From: Pseudomonadota bacterium
Lineage (GTDB): Bacteria > Pseudomonadota > Gammaproteobacteria > Burkholderiales > Burkholderiaceae_C
Reading direction: 5' to 3'
Assembly (NCBI GenBank): GCA_023460715.1
Contig: JAEWPH010000192.1
Location: forward strand, 1 to 30,787
Length of the DNA stretch: 30,787 nt
Shown here in pieces: positions 1 through 7,697 of the stretch. The notes below the pieces were generated by a model. That model worked only from the letters and a program-made list of their open reading frames with translations. It did not search any database and had not been told where the DNA came from. Position numbers and translations under genes: made by a program. Within the stretch, counting starts at the first letter, position 1. Every line of letters starts with the position of its first letter.

Positions 1-205
1 CCTCCGCGGGCTGCGCTGCATCCGCCGCGGCGCCGTCAGGCCCCGGCTGCGGCGTGTGCGAGGGCACGGGTGCGGGCACGGCCCGCAGCATGAACCCGGT
101 GCCGCGCGGCTTGATGTGGCGCGCGCCGGGCTCCTGCGGGGGCGGCACCTTGAACACATCGGCGTAGGCGGCCGTGGCGGGGAGGGCTTCGTATCGGACA
201 GTCAT
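1..205 (-). CDS. Unknown protein, N-terminal part only
   Basis: An open frame runs from an ATG at 205 leftward off the window edge, giving at least 68 residues beginning MTVRYEALPATAAYADVFK. Third codon positions are strongly G/C, as in the neighbouring real genes, which supports coding. The visible part is rich in proline and alanine, with no signal peptide or transmembrane segment. It lies downstream of the diguanylate cyclase on the same strand, separated from it by one copy of the dispersed hairpin repeat. I do not recognise the family, and the C-terminus is outside the window. Confidence 0.5.
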   Translation of the reverse strand, partial: MTVRYEALPATAAYADVFKVPPPQEPGARHIKPRGTGFMLRAVPAPVPSHTPQPGPDGAAADAAQPAE

Positions 206-240
206 GCGCGCATCGTAACGGGCCCGGGCGGCATTTGGGA

Positions 241-295
241 TCAAATAGGCCTGTAGCGCTTGATGGTCAAGCGCATGCAGCTATCAAATTAATAG
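241..295 (-). repeat. Dispersed hairpin repeat, copy A
   Basis: Perfect 7-bp stem GCGCTTG (256-262) / CAAGCGC (268-274) with a 5-nt loop. It is flanked by GGCCTGTA on one side and GCTATCAAATTAATAG on the other, the conserved shoulders of the family. It is in the sense direction just after the stop codon of the diguanylate cyclase at 303. Confidence 0.8.
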
Positions 296-302
296 TGTTG
301 CG

Positions 303-1481
303 TCAGGCCGGGGCGGGCGCGCCTGCGGGGCTGCTGGCCGGGCCCCAGACGATGCAGTCGCGCCCCTGCGCCTTGGCCGCGTACAGCGCGCGGTCGGCGT
401 GTTCCAGCGTCTGGTCGATGGTCTGGCCGGGCTGGTACCGGGTGACGCCGATGGACACCGTCATGCGGATGGGCGGGCGGCCCGGTCGCTCCATGCGCTG
501 CGCGGCCACGGCCCGCCGCACGCGCTCCAGCAGGTCCGCCGCGTCTTCCGGCCGGGTGTTGCACAGCATCAGGATGAATTCCTCGCCACCCCAGCGCGCC
601 AGGGCGTCCGAGCCGCGCACGCACTGGCGCACGGTGTGGGCGAAGTTCTGCAGCGCCGCGTCGCCCACCGCATGGCCGTGGGTATCGTTGATGGTCTTGA
701 AGTGGTCCAGGTCGAGCTGCGCCAGCAGCAGCGGTTGGCCGCTGCGCTCGGCGCGCAGCATCTCCATGCGCATCATCTCCAGCATGTAGCGGCGGTTGGG
801 CAGGCCGGTCAGGTCGTCGTGCGTGGCCAGCTCGCGGATCTGCTCCAGCGCCTGGGCCAGCTTTTCCCGCTGGCGGCGCAGGTGTTCCCGCGTGGCCTGC
901 ACGCGGCGGGTCAGGAAGGTGCTGCTGAGCAGCACCACCACGATGATGATGCCGTAGGCCACCGACAGCGCGCGGGAGTGGCCGGGCTCCTGGCGCAGCT
1001 CCACCACGATCCACGCCAGCCCGAACACGCCCAGCCCGTAGACCAGCACGCCCAGCATCTGCCGGGGCGTGAGTCCGAACATGCCGAACATCATGATCAC
1101 CGCCAGGATCGGCGGCGTGATGCCGCGCGCCTGCCCGCCGATGGCGTAGGCCACGGCATTGCAGGCGATGGCGTAGAGGATCTGGACCAGCGTGAGAGAC
1201 GGGTCGCTGAAGCGCGTGGAGTATCCGGTGCGGATGGCCGCCAGCACCAAGGTCAGGCCGAGGGCGCTGGCCAGCGTCCACCAGAGGACGTGGGTGCGGT
1301 TGGCCATGCCGGCGGCCGCCACGATGTGCATGGCGATCATGCAGCCGGTCATGAGCAGCGCTGCCAGCCCGGCCATGGTCACGCGCAGGCGCTGGCGCCG
1401 GTCGGTGCCCAGCAGCGCGTCCATGAGCCGCCGCAATGCGCTGCTGCGGGGCGTGCCGGCATCGGCGGCTGCGTGGTTCAC
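303..1481 (-). CDS. Membrane diguanylate cyclase (GGDEF)
   Basis: Predicted to make cyclic di-GMP from two GTP at the inner membrane. Of 392 residues, roughly the first 190 form several hydrophobic helices (about six) of an uncharacterised N-terminal sensor region, followed by a short charged linker and a GGDEF domain. The active-site motif is GGEEF at 298-302. The inhibitory I-site RGSD (289-292) lies exactly five residues before it, so product feedback inhibition is expected. There is no EAL domain. The start is GTG at 1481, preceded by a purine-rich GGGAAAGG at suitable spacing; an ATG at residue 21 is an alternative. It stands alone, and the stop is followed by repeat copy A. The signal sensed by the N-terminal region cannot be told from sequence. 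Confidence 0.9.
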   Translation of the reverse strand: MNHAAADAGTPRSSALRRLMDALLGTDRRQRLRVTMAGLAALLMTGCMIAMHIVAAAGMANRTHVLWWTLASALGLTLVLAAIRTGYSTRFSDPSLTLVQILYAIACNAVAYAIGGQARGITPPILAVIMMFGMFGLTPRQMLGVLVYGLGVFGLAWIVVELRQEPGHSRALSVAYGIIIVVVLLSSTFLTRRVQATREHLRRQREKLAQALEQIRELATHDDLTGLPNRRYMLEMMRMEMLRAERSGQPLLLAQLDLDHFKTINDTHGHAVGDAALQNFAHTVRQCVRGSDALARWGGEEFILMLCNTRPEDAADLLERVRRAVAAQRMERPGRPPIRMTVSIGVTRYQPGQTIDQTLEHADRALYAAKAQGRDCIVWGPASSPAGAPAPA

Positions 1482-1647
1482 GCGGATCCCTTTCCCTGGT
1501 CAGGAGGTGTCTTCTTGCACCGCGCAGGCGGGAGGCCGCCCGGCCAAGGGTGCCGGACTGCCACGCGGTGTTGTCTCACCACAGATTCTAGGGACGAGCG
1601 GCAGTCCGCAGAGGCTCCTGCGTGTCAGCGCACACCGCAAAACAGGG

Positions 1648-1686
1648 AAAACCCCGCCTTTCCGCCAGGCGGGCCGTCTGGCGGGG
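1648..1686 (-). terminator. Intrinsic terminator of the mksFEB operon
   Basis: Read on the minus strand just after the mksB stop: stem CCCCGCC (complement of 1680-1686) pairs with GGCGGGG (complement of 1652-1658), followed directly by TTTT (complement of 1648-1651). The loop contains a second possible hairpin, CCGCCAG/CTGGCGG. The rest of the 1482-1690 gap shows no gene. A TAGAAT at 1585-1590 on the minus strand is a weak candidate -10 for the downstream cyclase. Confidence 0.7.
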
Positions 1687-1690
1687 CCTG

Positions 1691-4525
1691 TCAGGCCGGC
1701 ACGGCCTCCAGCACGGGCACGCCGCGCCGCTTGGCCACGGCGATGGGCGGGGCCCAGCGGCTGTCCTTGGGCTTCTTGCTGGTCACCAGGGTGATCTCGG
1801 CCGGCTCGAAGACCTCCAGGTTGTGCGTGATCGGCGTGGTCAGCACGTACTGCGCCTGGGTGGAGCGCAGGAAATGGCCCACCAGCTGGATGTTGCGCAC
1901 GTCCAGGTGGGCAAACGGTTCGTCGATGAAGACGAAGCCGCCCGATCCGCTCTCCTCGTCCTTGAGCAGGCCCACCAGCAGGATCAGCGACTTGATCACC
2001 TGCTGCCCGCCCGAGGCCTCGCCGTCGTTCAGGCCGATGCTGCCCTTGCCGTCGAAGGCGAAGTGCACCTTGAGGCCGGCCTGGGCCAGGACGGTGTCGT
2101 CGTTTTCCAGCAGCGGCAGGTCGGCCGCCACTTCCACGCCGGCCAGCGCGCCCAGCTCCTGGATGTTCTTGCGGTAGCGGCGCACGGTGCTGCGCAGCAC
2201 CTCGATGTAGCTCTCGCGCGCGTTCAGCACGGCGGTGGCGGCCTGGGCGTTCTTGACCTGGTGGTCCGACAGGCTGCCCGCCTGCTCGCGCACCGTCATG
2301 TCCATGCGGCGGTGGCGCTCTTCCACCGTGGCGTCCTGCTCCCAGGTGCCCTGCTCCAGCTCTTGCTCCACGGCGTGCAGGCGCAGCTTGGCCTGGGTGT
2401 CGTTGACGTACTCGTCGACCAGCGCGGCCAGCGTGGCGGGCGCGATCCAGCGGGCCGGAAAGCGCGCGCGCTGGGCCTGGCTGTGCGCCACCGCGCCGGT
2501 GTGGTGGCGGCGGCGCGCCGTCCATTCCTGCGCCGCGCGTTCGCTGTCGCCCCGGGCGCGCCTGAGCTGCGCCTCCAGCCGCTGGTGCTCGTCGGTGAAG
2601 GCGCGGTGGCGTTCGTGGGCGCGCGCGGCCTCGGTGTCCAGCCGCTGCCAGAGCTGTGCGGCGCCGATGCGCGCCTGCTTGGCGGCGGGCAAGTCTTGCC
2701 GCGCCTGGGCGAACTCGTCGCTGCGGCGGGCCAGCTCTTCGGCGGCGCTGTGGCCTTCGAGCGCGCGGCGCGTGTCGGTGATCTGGCGCTTGAGCGCCAT
2801 CAGCCGCTCCAGCACCGGGGCGAGCTGCGCGTCGATCTGCGCCAGATCGCGCTCGGCGGCGCTGCGGCGGGCGTGCACGGCGGCGGCGCCGAACTGGTGG
2901 TCGCGCGGCTCCACCCACATCGACCGCGCTCCGCGCCCGTCGTGCATGTAGGCCTGCGGCGTGATCCAGGTGCCGCCCAGGCGCTTGCCCTCGCGTGGGT
3001 CGGCCACGCAGCGCAGCTGCTGCAGCTGCTGCACCAACCAGCGCGGCACGGGCGCGGTGAAGCGCACGTGCGACAGCAGGGTGCCGGGCTCGCCCTTGAG
3101 CACCTTCTCGCCGGGGCCGACGAGGTAGTGCCGGTAGCGCTCGCGCTCGCCGATGTCGTAGGCCTCGGCCAGGTCGCTTTCCTTGTCGAGCAGCACCACC
3201 CAGCGGTGGCCGCGCAGCACGCCTTCGATGGCGGCGCGCCAGGCTTCGTCCACCACCTCGACCACCTCGGCCACGAACTGGTGGCCGATGCCCTGCGCCA
3301 CCAGCCGCTTGCGGAACTGCTGCACCTCGGCCGGCTGCGGCGGCAGGCGCTGGCCTTCCAGCGCCTGCAGCGCGTCGTGGGCGAGGCGGCGGCGCTGCTG
3401 CAGCGTGCTGCGTTCGTCCTGCGCGTCGGCCTCCTGGCGCTGCAGGTCGGCCAGATGCGCCTGCAGCTCGTCGGCATTGCTGCCCTTGTCCACCAGGGCC
3501 AGCAGCTCCTGCTCGCGCTGGGCGAGCTTGTCCAGCGGGGCTTCGTGGCGCATGGCGGCGTCCAGCTGCACGCGCGCCTGGTCGCGCTCGGCCTGCAGGC
3601 GCTCGGCATCCGCCTGCGCGCGCCCGCCTTCGTCCAGCAGGTGCAGCAGGCGCTTGTTCTGCACGGCCTGCTCGGCCAGCGCGGCGCGGTGCTGGGTCTT
3701 CTGGCGCCGCAGTTCCCGCGCCTGCTTGGCCAGGCCCTCGCGCTCGCCGTGCCAGGCCAGCACGGGCAGCACTTCGGTGGCCAGGCGTTCGCGCTCGGCC
3801 AGGCGCAGCTGCCAGGTCTTGTAGCTGGTCACGCGGTTGCTCAGCTCGGTGAGCTGGGCGCGGCTGTGGTCCAGTTCGCGCTCGGCCTGGGCCATTTCGC
3901 GCACCAGCTGCTGCTGGTGCTCGCGCGCCTGGTCGTAGTCGTCCAGCACCTGCTGGTCGCCGAACACGTCGAACACCAGGCGCAGCAGCTCGCGCGGAGA
4001 GAACTCGCACAGCCGGTCGGTCTGGCCCTGCTCCAGCGACAGCACGCGCGCGATGGCAGGCGACAGGCCGGCGGCCGACAGCACGCGGCCCCAGGCCTCC
4101 ACGCCCATGAAGCCCAGGTCCTTCTCGGGCGTGTCGCGCAGCTGCTCGATGCTGGCGTCGCCTTCGACCAGGCAGTAGCGGCGCTGCCAGTCGCCGCCGT
4201 TCTTGTCGATGCGGCAGGCCAGCGTGACCTGGTCGGTGTAGATGAGGCGGCGGGCGAAGGGGCGGCTCGACGTTTGCCGGCTCTGCGCGCGGTTGTCCAC
4301 CACGGCGCGCAGCCAGGCCGTCTGCGCGCCGGCGTGGCGCGCGTAGGTGCGGTAGTCGCGCGGGGCCGAGCAGCGCAGGCCCAGCAGCGTGCGCATGGCG
4401 TCCAGCAATGTGGTCTTGCCCGAGCCGTTGGGGCCGGCGATGGTGATGATGGAGGCGTCCAGCGGCAGGGCCACGCGCTGGCAGTAGTCCCAGTGGACGA
4501 GTTCAAGGGTTTGCAGGTGGAACAT
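1691..4525 (-). CDS. mksB: MukB/MksB-like SMC ATPase
   Basis: Probably the ATP-driven DNA-entrapping subunit of a MukBEF-type condensin. Of 944 residues, the N-terminal ATPase half has Walker A GPNGSGKTT at 31-39. Long heptad-like, Glu/Arg/Gln/Ala-rich coiled-coil arms enclose a central globular hinge at roughly 400-570. The C-terminal half carries an ABC signature SGGQQ (838-842), Walker B FVFIDEP (864-870) and a D-loop HLD. About 940 residues is typical of MksB and shorter than MukB (near 1,480). It is the last gene of the operon after mksF and mksE. Unusually, the 270-bp MITE-like element ends four bases before its ATG, so the leader comes from the element's inverted repeat and no good Shine-Dalgarno is seen. 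It could equally be a Wadjet JetC protein, but no JetD nuclease gene is present. SMC family assignment is sure; the Mks subtype is less so. Confidence 0.8.
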   Translation of the reverse strand: MFHLQTLELVHWDYCQRVALPLDASIITIAGPNGSGKTTLLDAMRTLLGLRCSAPRDYRTYARHAGAQTAWLRAVVDNRAQSRQTSSRPFARRLIYTDQVTLACRIDKNGGDWQRRYCLVEGDASIEQLRDTPEKDLGFMGVEAWGRVLSAAGLSPAIARVLSLEQGQTDRLCEFSPRELLRLVFDVFGDQQVLDDYDQAREHQQQLVREMAQAERELDHSRAQLTELSNRVTSYKTWQLRLAERERLATEVLPVLAWHGEREGLAKQARELRRQKTQHRAALAEQAVQNKRLLHLLDEGGRAQADAERLQAERDQARVQLDAAMRHEAPLDKLAQREQELLALVDKGSNADELQAHLADLQRQEADAQDERSTLQQRRRLAHDALQALEGQRLPPQPAEVQQFRKRLVAQGIGHQFVAEVVEVVDEAWRAAIEGVLRGHRWVVLLDKESDLAEAYDIGERERYRHYLVGPGEKVLKGEPGTLLSHVRFTAPVPRWLVQQLQQLRCVADPREGKRLGGTWITPQAYMHDGRGARSMWVEPRDHQFGAAAVHARRSAAERDLAQIDAQLAPVLERLMALKRQITDTRRALEGHSAAEELARRSDEFAQARQDLPAAKQARIGAAQLWQRLDTEAARAHERHRAFTDEHQRLEAQLRRARGDSERAAQEWTARRRHHTGAVAHSQAQRARFPARWIAPATLAALVDEYVNDTQAKLRLHAVEQELEQGTWEQDATVEERHRRMDMTVREQAGSLSDHQVKNAQAATAVLNARESYIEVLRSTVRRYRKNIQELGALAGVEVAADLPLLENDDTVLAQAGLKVHFAFDGKGSIGLNDGEASGGQQVIKSLILLVGLLKDEESGSGGFVFIDEPFAHLDVRNIQLVGHFLRSTQAQYVLTTPITHNLEVFEPAEITLVTSKKPKDSRWAPPIAVAKRRGVPVLEAVPA

Positions 4526-4529
4526 GCTC

Positions 4530-4799
4530 AGAACGTGTTCAATGTCTTTTTGGAGATCGCGTTGGAGTGCAATCGGGATGGATGCATGCTCCAGTTGCGC
4601 GGCATGGGCTCATGCCCATGCAAGAAACTGGGGCGTGAAGGCGCCCGATTTCACGCCAACCCTTCGGGCAAGTGCCTTGTCGGGCGGTCTGCGGCGTTGC
4701 GGCGCTTGTGGATAGTCGAGCTATCCACTGCGCACCGCGCCTTGCATCCCATCCCGACAAGGCGCTTGCGCGACTCCAAAAAGGCATTGAACACGTTCT
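4530..4799. mobile_element. MITE-like element, 270 bp
   Basis: The two ends are inverted repeats of about 26 bp with one mismatch: AGAACGTGTTCAATG at 4530 and CATTGAACACGTTCT ending at 4799, each followed inward by CTTTTTGGAG or its complement. Weaker symmetry (TCGGGATGG(G)ATGCA) extends it to about 60 bp. Internal palindromes are GTGGATAG/CTATCCAC (4708-4728), CATGGGC/GCCCATG (4603-4620), GGCGTGAA/TTCACGCC (4632-4657) and GCCTTGTCGGG/CCCGACAAGGC (4674-4763). No open frame of note is present, so it would be non-autonomous. A clear target-site duplication is not visible. The right end supplies part of the mksE stop codon and the left end abuts the mksB start. Confidence 0.75.
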
Positions 4800-5509
4800 T
4801 ACTCCTGCACTTCGGTTTTGATAGCTGACTGCGCTGGTTTATCAAGCGCTGCAGCCTGTTTTGACTCGGATTCTTCCTGCGCGGCGCGCTCGCGCAGCAG
4901 CACATCGGCCAGGGCGCCGTCGAGGATGCGCGGGGCCAGCACGTCGTAGTCCAGCAGCACGTCGAGCAGCGGGCCCTCGGCGATGTCGTCCTGCCGGCGT
5001 AGGATGAAGCCGTGGCGCTCCAGCAGCTTGAGGTTGGTGTCCAGGCGCACCTTCTTGCCGAGCTGGTTGCCGTAGTCCTCCAGCAGCGTCTTGTACGACA
5101 GCACGGGGCTCACGTGGCGGGCCGCGGGCAGGGGCTTGGCGCCGGGGAACATGTCGTTCTGGCCGGCGTCGGCCTCTTCCACGCGGCTGGTCTGGCGTTC
5201 GCGTTTGGGCAGCACGATCAGCGCCCACAGCACCACCAGCAGGGCCTGCGCGTCGCGCGGCAGCTCCAGGTTGTTGTTGGCGTTCAGCCCGGCTTCGCCG
5301 AGCACGCCGTTCTGCGCGGCCGGCAGCAGGGCCACACTCACGTGGTCGGCATAGATGCTGTCCATGAAGCGCAGGCCGGATTGGGCCAGGCGCTGTTCGA
5401 CCTGGGCAAAGAGTTCGGCGTCGACCAGCGCGCGCTTCACGCGCGGGTGGCTGCGGGGCAGCCAGCGGCGGGTGAGCAGTTCGGCGATCAAGAGGGCGGC
5501 GTCATCCAT
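4799..5509 (-). CDS. mksE: MksE-like condensin accessory subunit
   Basis: 236 residues, the size of MukE/MksE/JetB winged-helix subunits that bind the kleisin and regulate the SMC ATPase. No enzyme motif is present. The body (about 1-210) is a compact mixed alpha/beta sequence, including LLVVLWALIVLPKRER near the middle and a winged-helix-like stretch around 140-185. The start ATG at 5509 lies 10 nt after the mksF stop, so the genes are co-transcribed. The last 21 residues (216-236, low-complexity Ala/Lys/Gln) are encoded by antisense repeat copy B, and the TAA stop overlaps the MITE-like element. The native C-terminus therefore seems to have been replaced. Family identity is inferred from size, operon position and general resemblance rather than from a diagnostic motif. 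Confidence 0.7.
   Translation of the reverse strand: MDDAALLIAELLTRRWLPRSHPRVKRALVDAELFAQVEQRLAQSGLRFMDSIYADHVSVALLPAAQNGVLGEAGLNANNNLELPRDAQALLVVLWALIVLPKRERQTSRVEEADAGQNDMFPGAKPLPAARHVSPVLSYKTLLEDYGNQLGKKVRLDTNLKLLERHGFILRRQDDIAEGPLLDVLLDYDVLAPRILDGALADVLLRERAAQEESESKQAAALDKPAQSAIKTEVQE
4816..4865 (+). repeat. Dispersed hairpin repeat, copy B, inside mksE
   Basis: Contains the family shoulders TTTTGATAGCTGACTGCGC and GCAGCCTGTTTTGAC around an imperfect stem GCGCTGG/CAAGCGC (one mismatch). It lies antisense within the 3' end of mksE and is translated as its C-terminal tail. Confidence 0.75.
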
Positions 5510-5519
5510 CGGTGTTTCT

Positions 5520-6908
5520 TCAATCCTTGTCGGCAGGCGCGGCCTCGGGGGCGCTCGCCTGCGGTGTGTGGTCGTCGGCGCCGGCAGGCACCAGGCGGCC
5601 CCGGCTCAGCAGGGCGATCTGCGGGTGCTTGATCCGCTTGGCGCTGGCCTCCCACTGCACGCGCCAGGGCTGGCGGGCCAGGTCGCCGGTGAGCCCGGGC
5701 AGCACGGCGGCCTGCGGGTCGCCCAGCAGCGGCAGCAGCTGGGCCTTGTAGGCCACCTGGGCGTAGCGTGCGTCGGCGGGCGCGGTGCCCAGCAGGGCCT
5801 CGGCCACGTCATGGGGGCCATGCGTTTCGGCGGCTTCCAGATCCCACGCAGCCAGCAAGTCCGACAGGTCGCTCAGCTCGCGTGGCAGCGCCACAGCGGC
5901 CAGCGTGCCGGCGGGGGCGGCTTGCGCGCCCGGCAGGTCTTCGGCCTCAGCGGCCTGGGGTCGGTCGCGCTCGAATTCGGCCTCGACCACGTCGAGCAGC
6001 TCGTGCGGCGCCAGCGTGGCGAACGAGGTGGGCGTGCCCAGCGCGTCCTGCAGCAGCGCGTGGGTGTGCGGCATGCCCTGCAGCCAGCGCTTCACGTCGG
6101 TGCTGGTGATGCCGGTCGTGCCCAGCGTCACGCGCTGGCGGTCCACCTGCTGCAGCGCGCGGTTGAACTGGCTGGCCATGGCCAGCAGGCGCGACTGGGC
6201 CTGGCCCAGCCCGCGCGCCGCGCGCTCCAGCGCGATGTGGCCGTGCGCGTTGCTGATGATGGCGGTGATGGCGTCCGAGGCGCGGTCGATCAGCGTGGCG
6301 GCCCGGTCGTAGCGCTTGCGCGCCTCGCGCAGGCGGAACTCGGAGCCGCTGGCGATGGCATCGGCGAACTCGCCATGCAGGCGCGCCAGTTGCGCATGCA
6401 GCAGTTGCACCTGGCCGGCATCGACATGGCCGAGCTGGTTGGCGCCCACCACCGAGCCGAGCAGATCGGCCAGCTCGCCGCCCTCCTCGGCATCGCCCGG
6501 CGGCGCTTCGTTGGCCAAGGGCGAAAGCAGCCCGGCTACGCGCTGGGCCAGCGGCGGCAGGGTGTAGGCGCGCTGGGTTTCGTCCCAGGCCAGCAGGCCC
6601 ACATCGCGAAAGCGCTTGAGCACGGTCTCCAGCGCCTCGGGGCGCAGGGCGCGAAAGAGATCCTCGATGCGCTCGCGCGGCAGCAGGGCCTCGCCCTGGG
6701 CGGCCAGTTGCAGAAAGACCCACAGGCGCAGCTGCACCAGCGCGGCGGGGCCGTGGAACAGGCCGCTGAGCGCCTGCGTCAGCTCCTGCTGGCGCGCGAT
6801 GCGCCACAGCAGCGGCGAATCGGCGGCCGCGTCGGCATCGCGGAAAAAGTCGGTCAGCGCACTGTCGGGGCTGTCCGTGGGCAGATCGGGCGAGAGGATT
6901 GCGCTCAT
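5520..6908 (-). CDS. mksF: MksF-like kleisin subunit
   Basis: 462 residues. Expected to be the kleisin that bridges the two heads of the MksB dimer and binds MksE. The N-terminal ~110 residues look like a winged helix (for example around EALETVLKRFRDVGLLAWDE). The middle (about 150-270) is helical with coiled-coil character, and the C-terminal part is acidic and alanine-rich, ending in a low-complexity tail. The frame is open further upstream, but the ATG at 6908 is chosen because it overlaps the rsmE stop in an ATGA, the usual mark of translational coupling. Codons upstream of it belong to rsmE in another frame. mksE follows after 10 nt. Assignment depends mostly on gene order and size; JetA of Wadjet is the main alternative. 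Confidence 0.7.
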   Translation of the reverse strand: MSAILSPDLPTDSPDSALTDFFRDADAAADSPLLWRIARQQELTQALSGLFHGPAALVQLRLWVFLQLAAQGEALLPRERIEDLFRALRPEALETVLKRFRDVGLLAWDETQRAYTLPPLAQRVAGLLSPLANEAPPGDAEEGGELADLLGSVVGANQLGHVDAGQVQLLHAQLARLHGEFADAIASGSEFRLREARKRYDRAATLIDRASDAITAIISNAHGHIALERAARGLGQAQSRLLAMASQFNRALQQVDRQRVTLGTTGITSTDVKRWLQGMPHTHALLQDALGTPTSFATLAPHELLDVVEAEFERDRPQAAEAEDLPGAQAAPAGTLAAVALPRELSDLSDLLAAWDLEAAETHGPHDVAEALLGTAPADARYAQVAYKAQLLPLLGDPQAAVLPGLTGDLARQPWRVQWEASAKRIKHPQIALLSRGRLVPAGADDHTPQASAPEAAPADKD

Positions 6909-7621
6909 CCGAATACGAGCTGCGACAGCGCAGCGACGGAGGCGGTTTCGGCCCGCAGCACGCGCGCGCCCAGGCTGGCGGGCGCGAAGCCCTGGGCCAG
7001 GGCGGCGTCTTCTTCCTGTGCGGTCAGCCCGCCCTCGGGGCCGTGCAGCACCCAGACGTCGCCCTCCGCACCCGCAGCATCGCGCAGGGGCTGGCTGCCG
7101 GCCCGCAGCGACAACAGCAGGCGGGTGCCCTGCGGGGGCGCGTCTTTGCGCAGCCAGTCGCTGAGGGCCATCGGGGCGTGGACGACGGGCACGCGGTTGC
7201 GGCCGCACTGCTCGCAAGCGGACACGGCAATCGCCTGCCAGTGGGCCTGGCGCTTGGTGGCGCGCTCGCCCGACAGCTTGAGCACGCTGCGCGCGGCGGC
7301 AATGGGCTGGATGCTGGTGGCGCCGAGTTCGGTGGCTTTTTCGACCAGCCAGTCCATGCGCTCGTTGGCCGGCATGCCCACGACGAGGTGCACGGCGCGC
7401 GCGGCTTCGCGCTCGACGGGGTCGTGTGCGCCGACCTCCACGTCCACATCGGAGCGGCCCATGCGCGTGACCGTGGCGGCGTACTCGCCCCCGCGTCCGT
7501 CGAAGAGCGTGATGGCATCGCCGGGCTGCAGGCGCAGCACCTGCACATGGCGTGCGGCCGTGGGCGGCCGCGTGAGCAGCGCGCCGGTGGCCAGGGGCAG
7601 GGGGCAGTGAAAGCGGGGCAT
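6905..7621 (-). CDS. rsmE: 16S rRNA m3U1498 methyltransferase
   Basis: Methylates N3 of U1498 in 16S rRNA using SAM, as a SPOUT-class (knotted) methyltransferase. 238 residues, normal for RsmE. The N-terminal PUA-like domain covers about 1-75. The knot signatures are GPEGGLTAQEE from 194 and LGARVLRAETA at 217-227. The start is set at the ATG at 7621 (MPRFHC), with a GAAG about 9 nt upstream; the frame also has a TTG three codons earlier. Its stop overlaps the mksF start (ATGA), so the condensin genes are expressed at least partly with rsmE. Repeat copy C separates it from the end of amgK. Confidence 0.95.
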   Translation of the reverse strand: MPRFHCPLPLATGALLTRPPTAARHVQVLRLQPGDAITLFDGRGGEYAATVTRMGRSDVDVEVGAHDPVEREAARAVHLVVGMPANERMDWLVEKATELGATSIQPIAAARSVLKLSGERATKRQAHWQAIAVSACEQCGRNRVPVVHAPMALSDWLRKDAPPQGTRLLLSLRAGSQPLRDAAGAEGDVWVLHGPEGGLTAQEEDAALAQGFAPASLGARVLRAETASVAALSQLVFG

Positions 7622-7628
7622 ATGCTTC

Positions 7629-7686
7629 AAAAATAGGAGCTACTGGCGCTTATGGAATAAGCGCCAGAGGCCATTTTGACCATGAT
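7629..7686 (+). repeat. Dispersed hairpin repeat, copy C
   Basis: The strongest hairpin of the family: 11-bp perfect stem CTGGCGCTTAT (7643-7653) / ATAAGCGCCAG (7657-7667) with a 3-nt loop, followed by AGGCCATTTTGACCATGAT. It fills almost the whole gap between the amgK stop and the rsmE start, antisense to both. Confidence 0.85.
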
Positions 7687-7697
7687 TCTGTGGGGGC

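Noticed and set aside
1622..4828. Very long plus-strand open frame opposite mksB
   Set aside because: It is the mirror of a GC-rich minus-strand gene. The translation is Gln/His/Leu/Ala-rich low complexity without domains, while the minus strand shows complete ATPase motifs.
1691..6908. Wadjet anti-plasmid defence system
   Set aside because: No JetD topoisomerase-VI-like nuclease gene is next to the three genes, and a terminator follows mksB. MksBEF condensin is the simpler reading; kept as a finding with tests.
6909..7217. N-terminal extension of MksF upstream of 6908
   Set aside because: The extra 103 codons lie inside rsmE in another frame and give an Arg/Pro/Ala-rich shadow sequence. 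The ATGA overlap marks the start.
5355..7610. Long plus-strand open frame opposite mksE, mksF and rsmE
   Set aside because: Antisense shadow spanning three real minus-strand genes; no recognisable domain.
7629..7686. Repeat copy C as an ordinary intrinsic terminator for amgK
   Set aside because: On the minus strand the stem is not followed by a proper T-tract, and other copies of the family lie in both orientations relative to genes.
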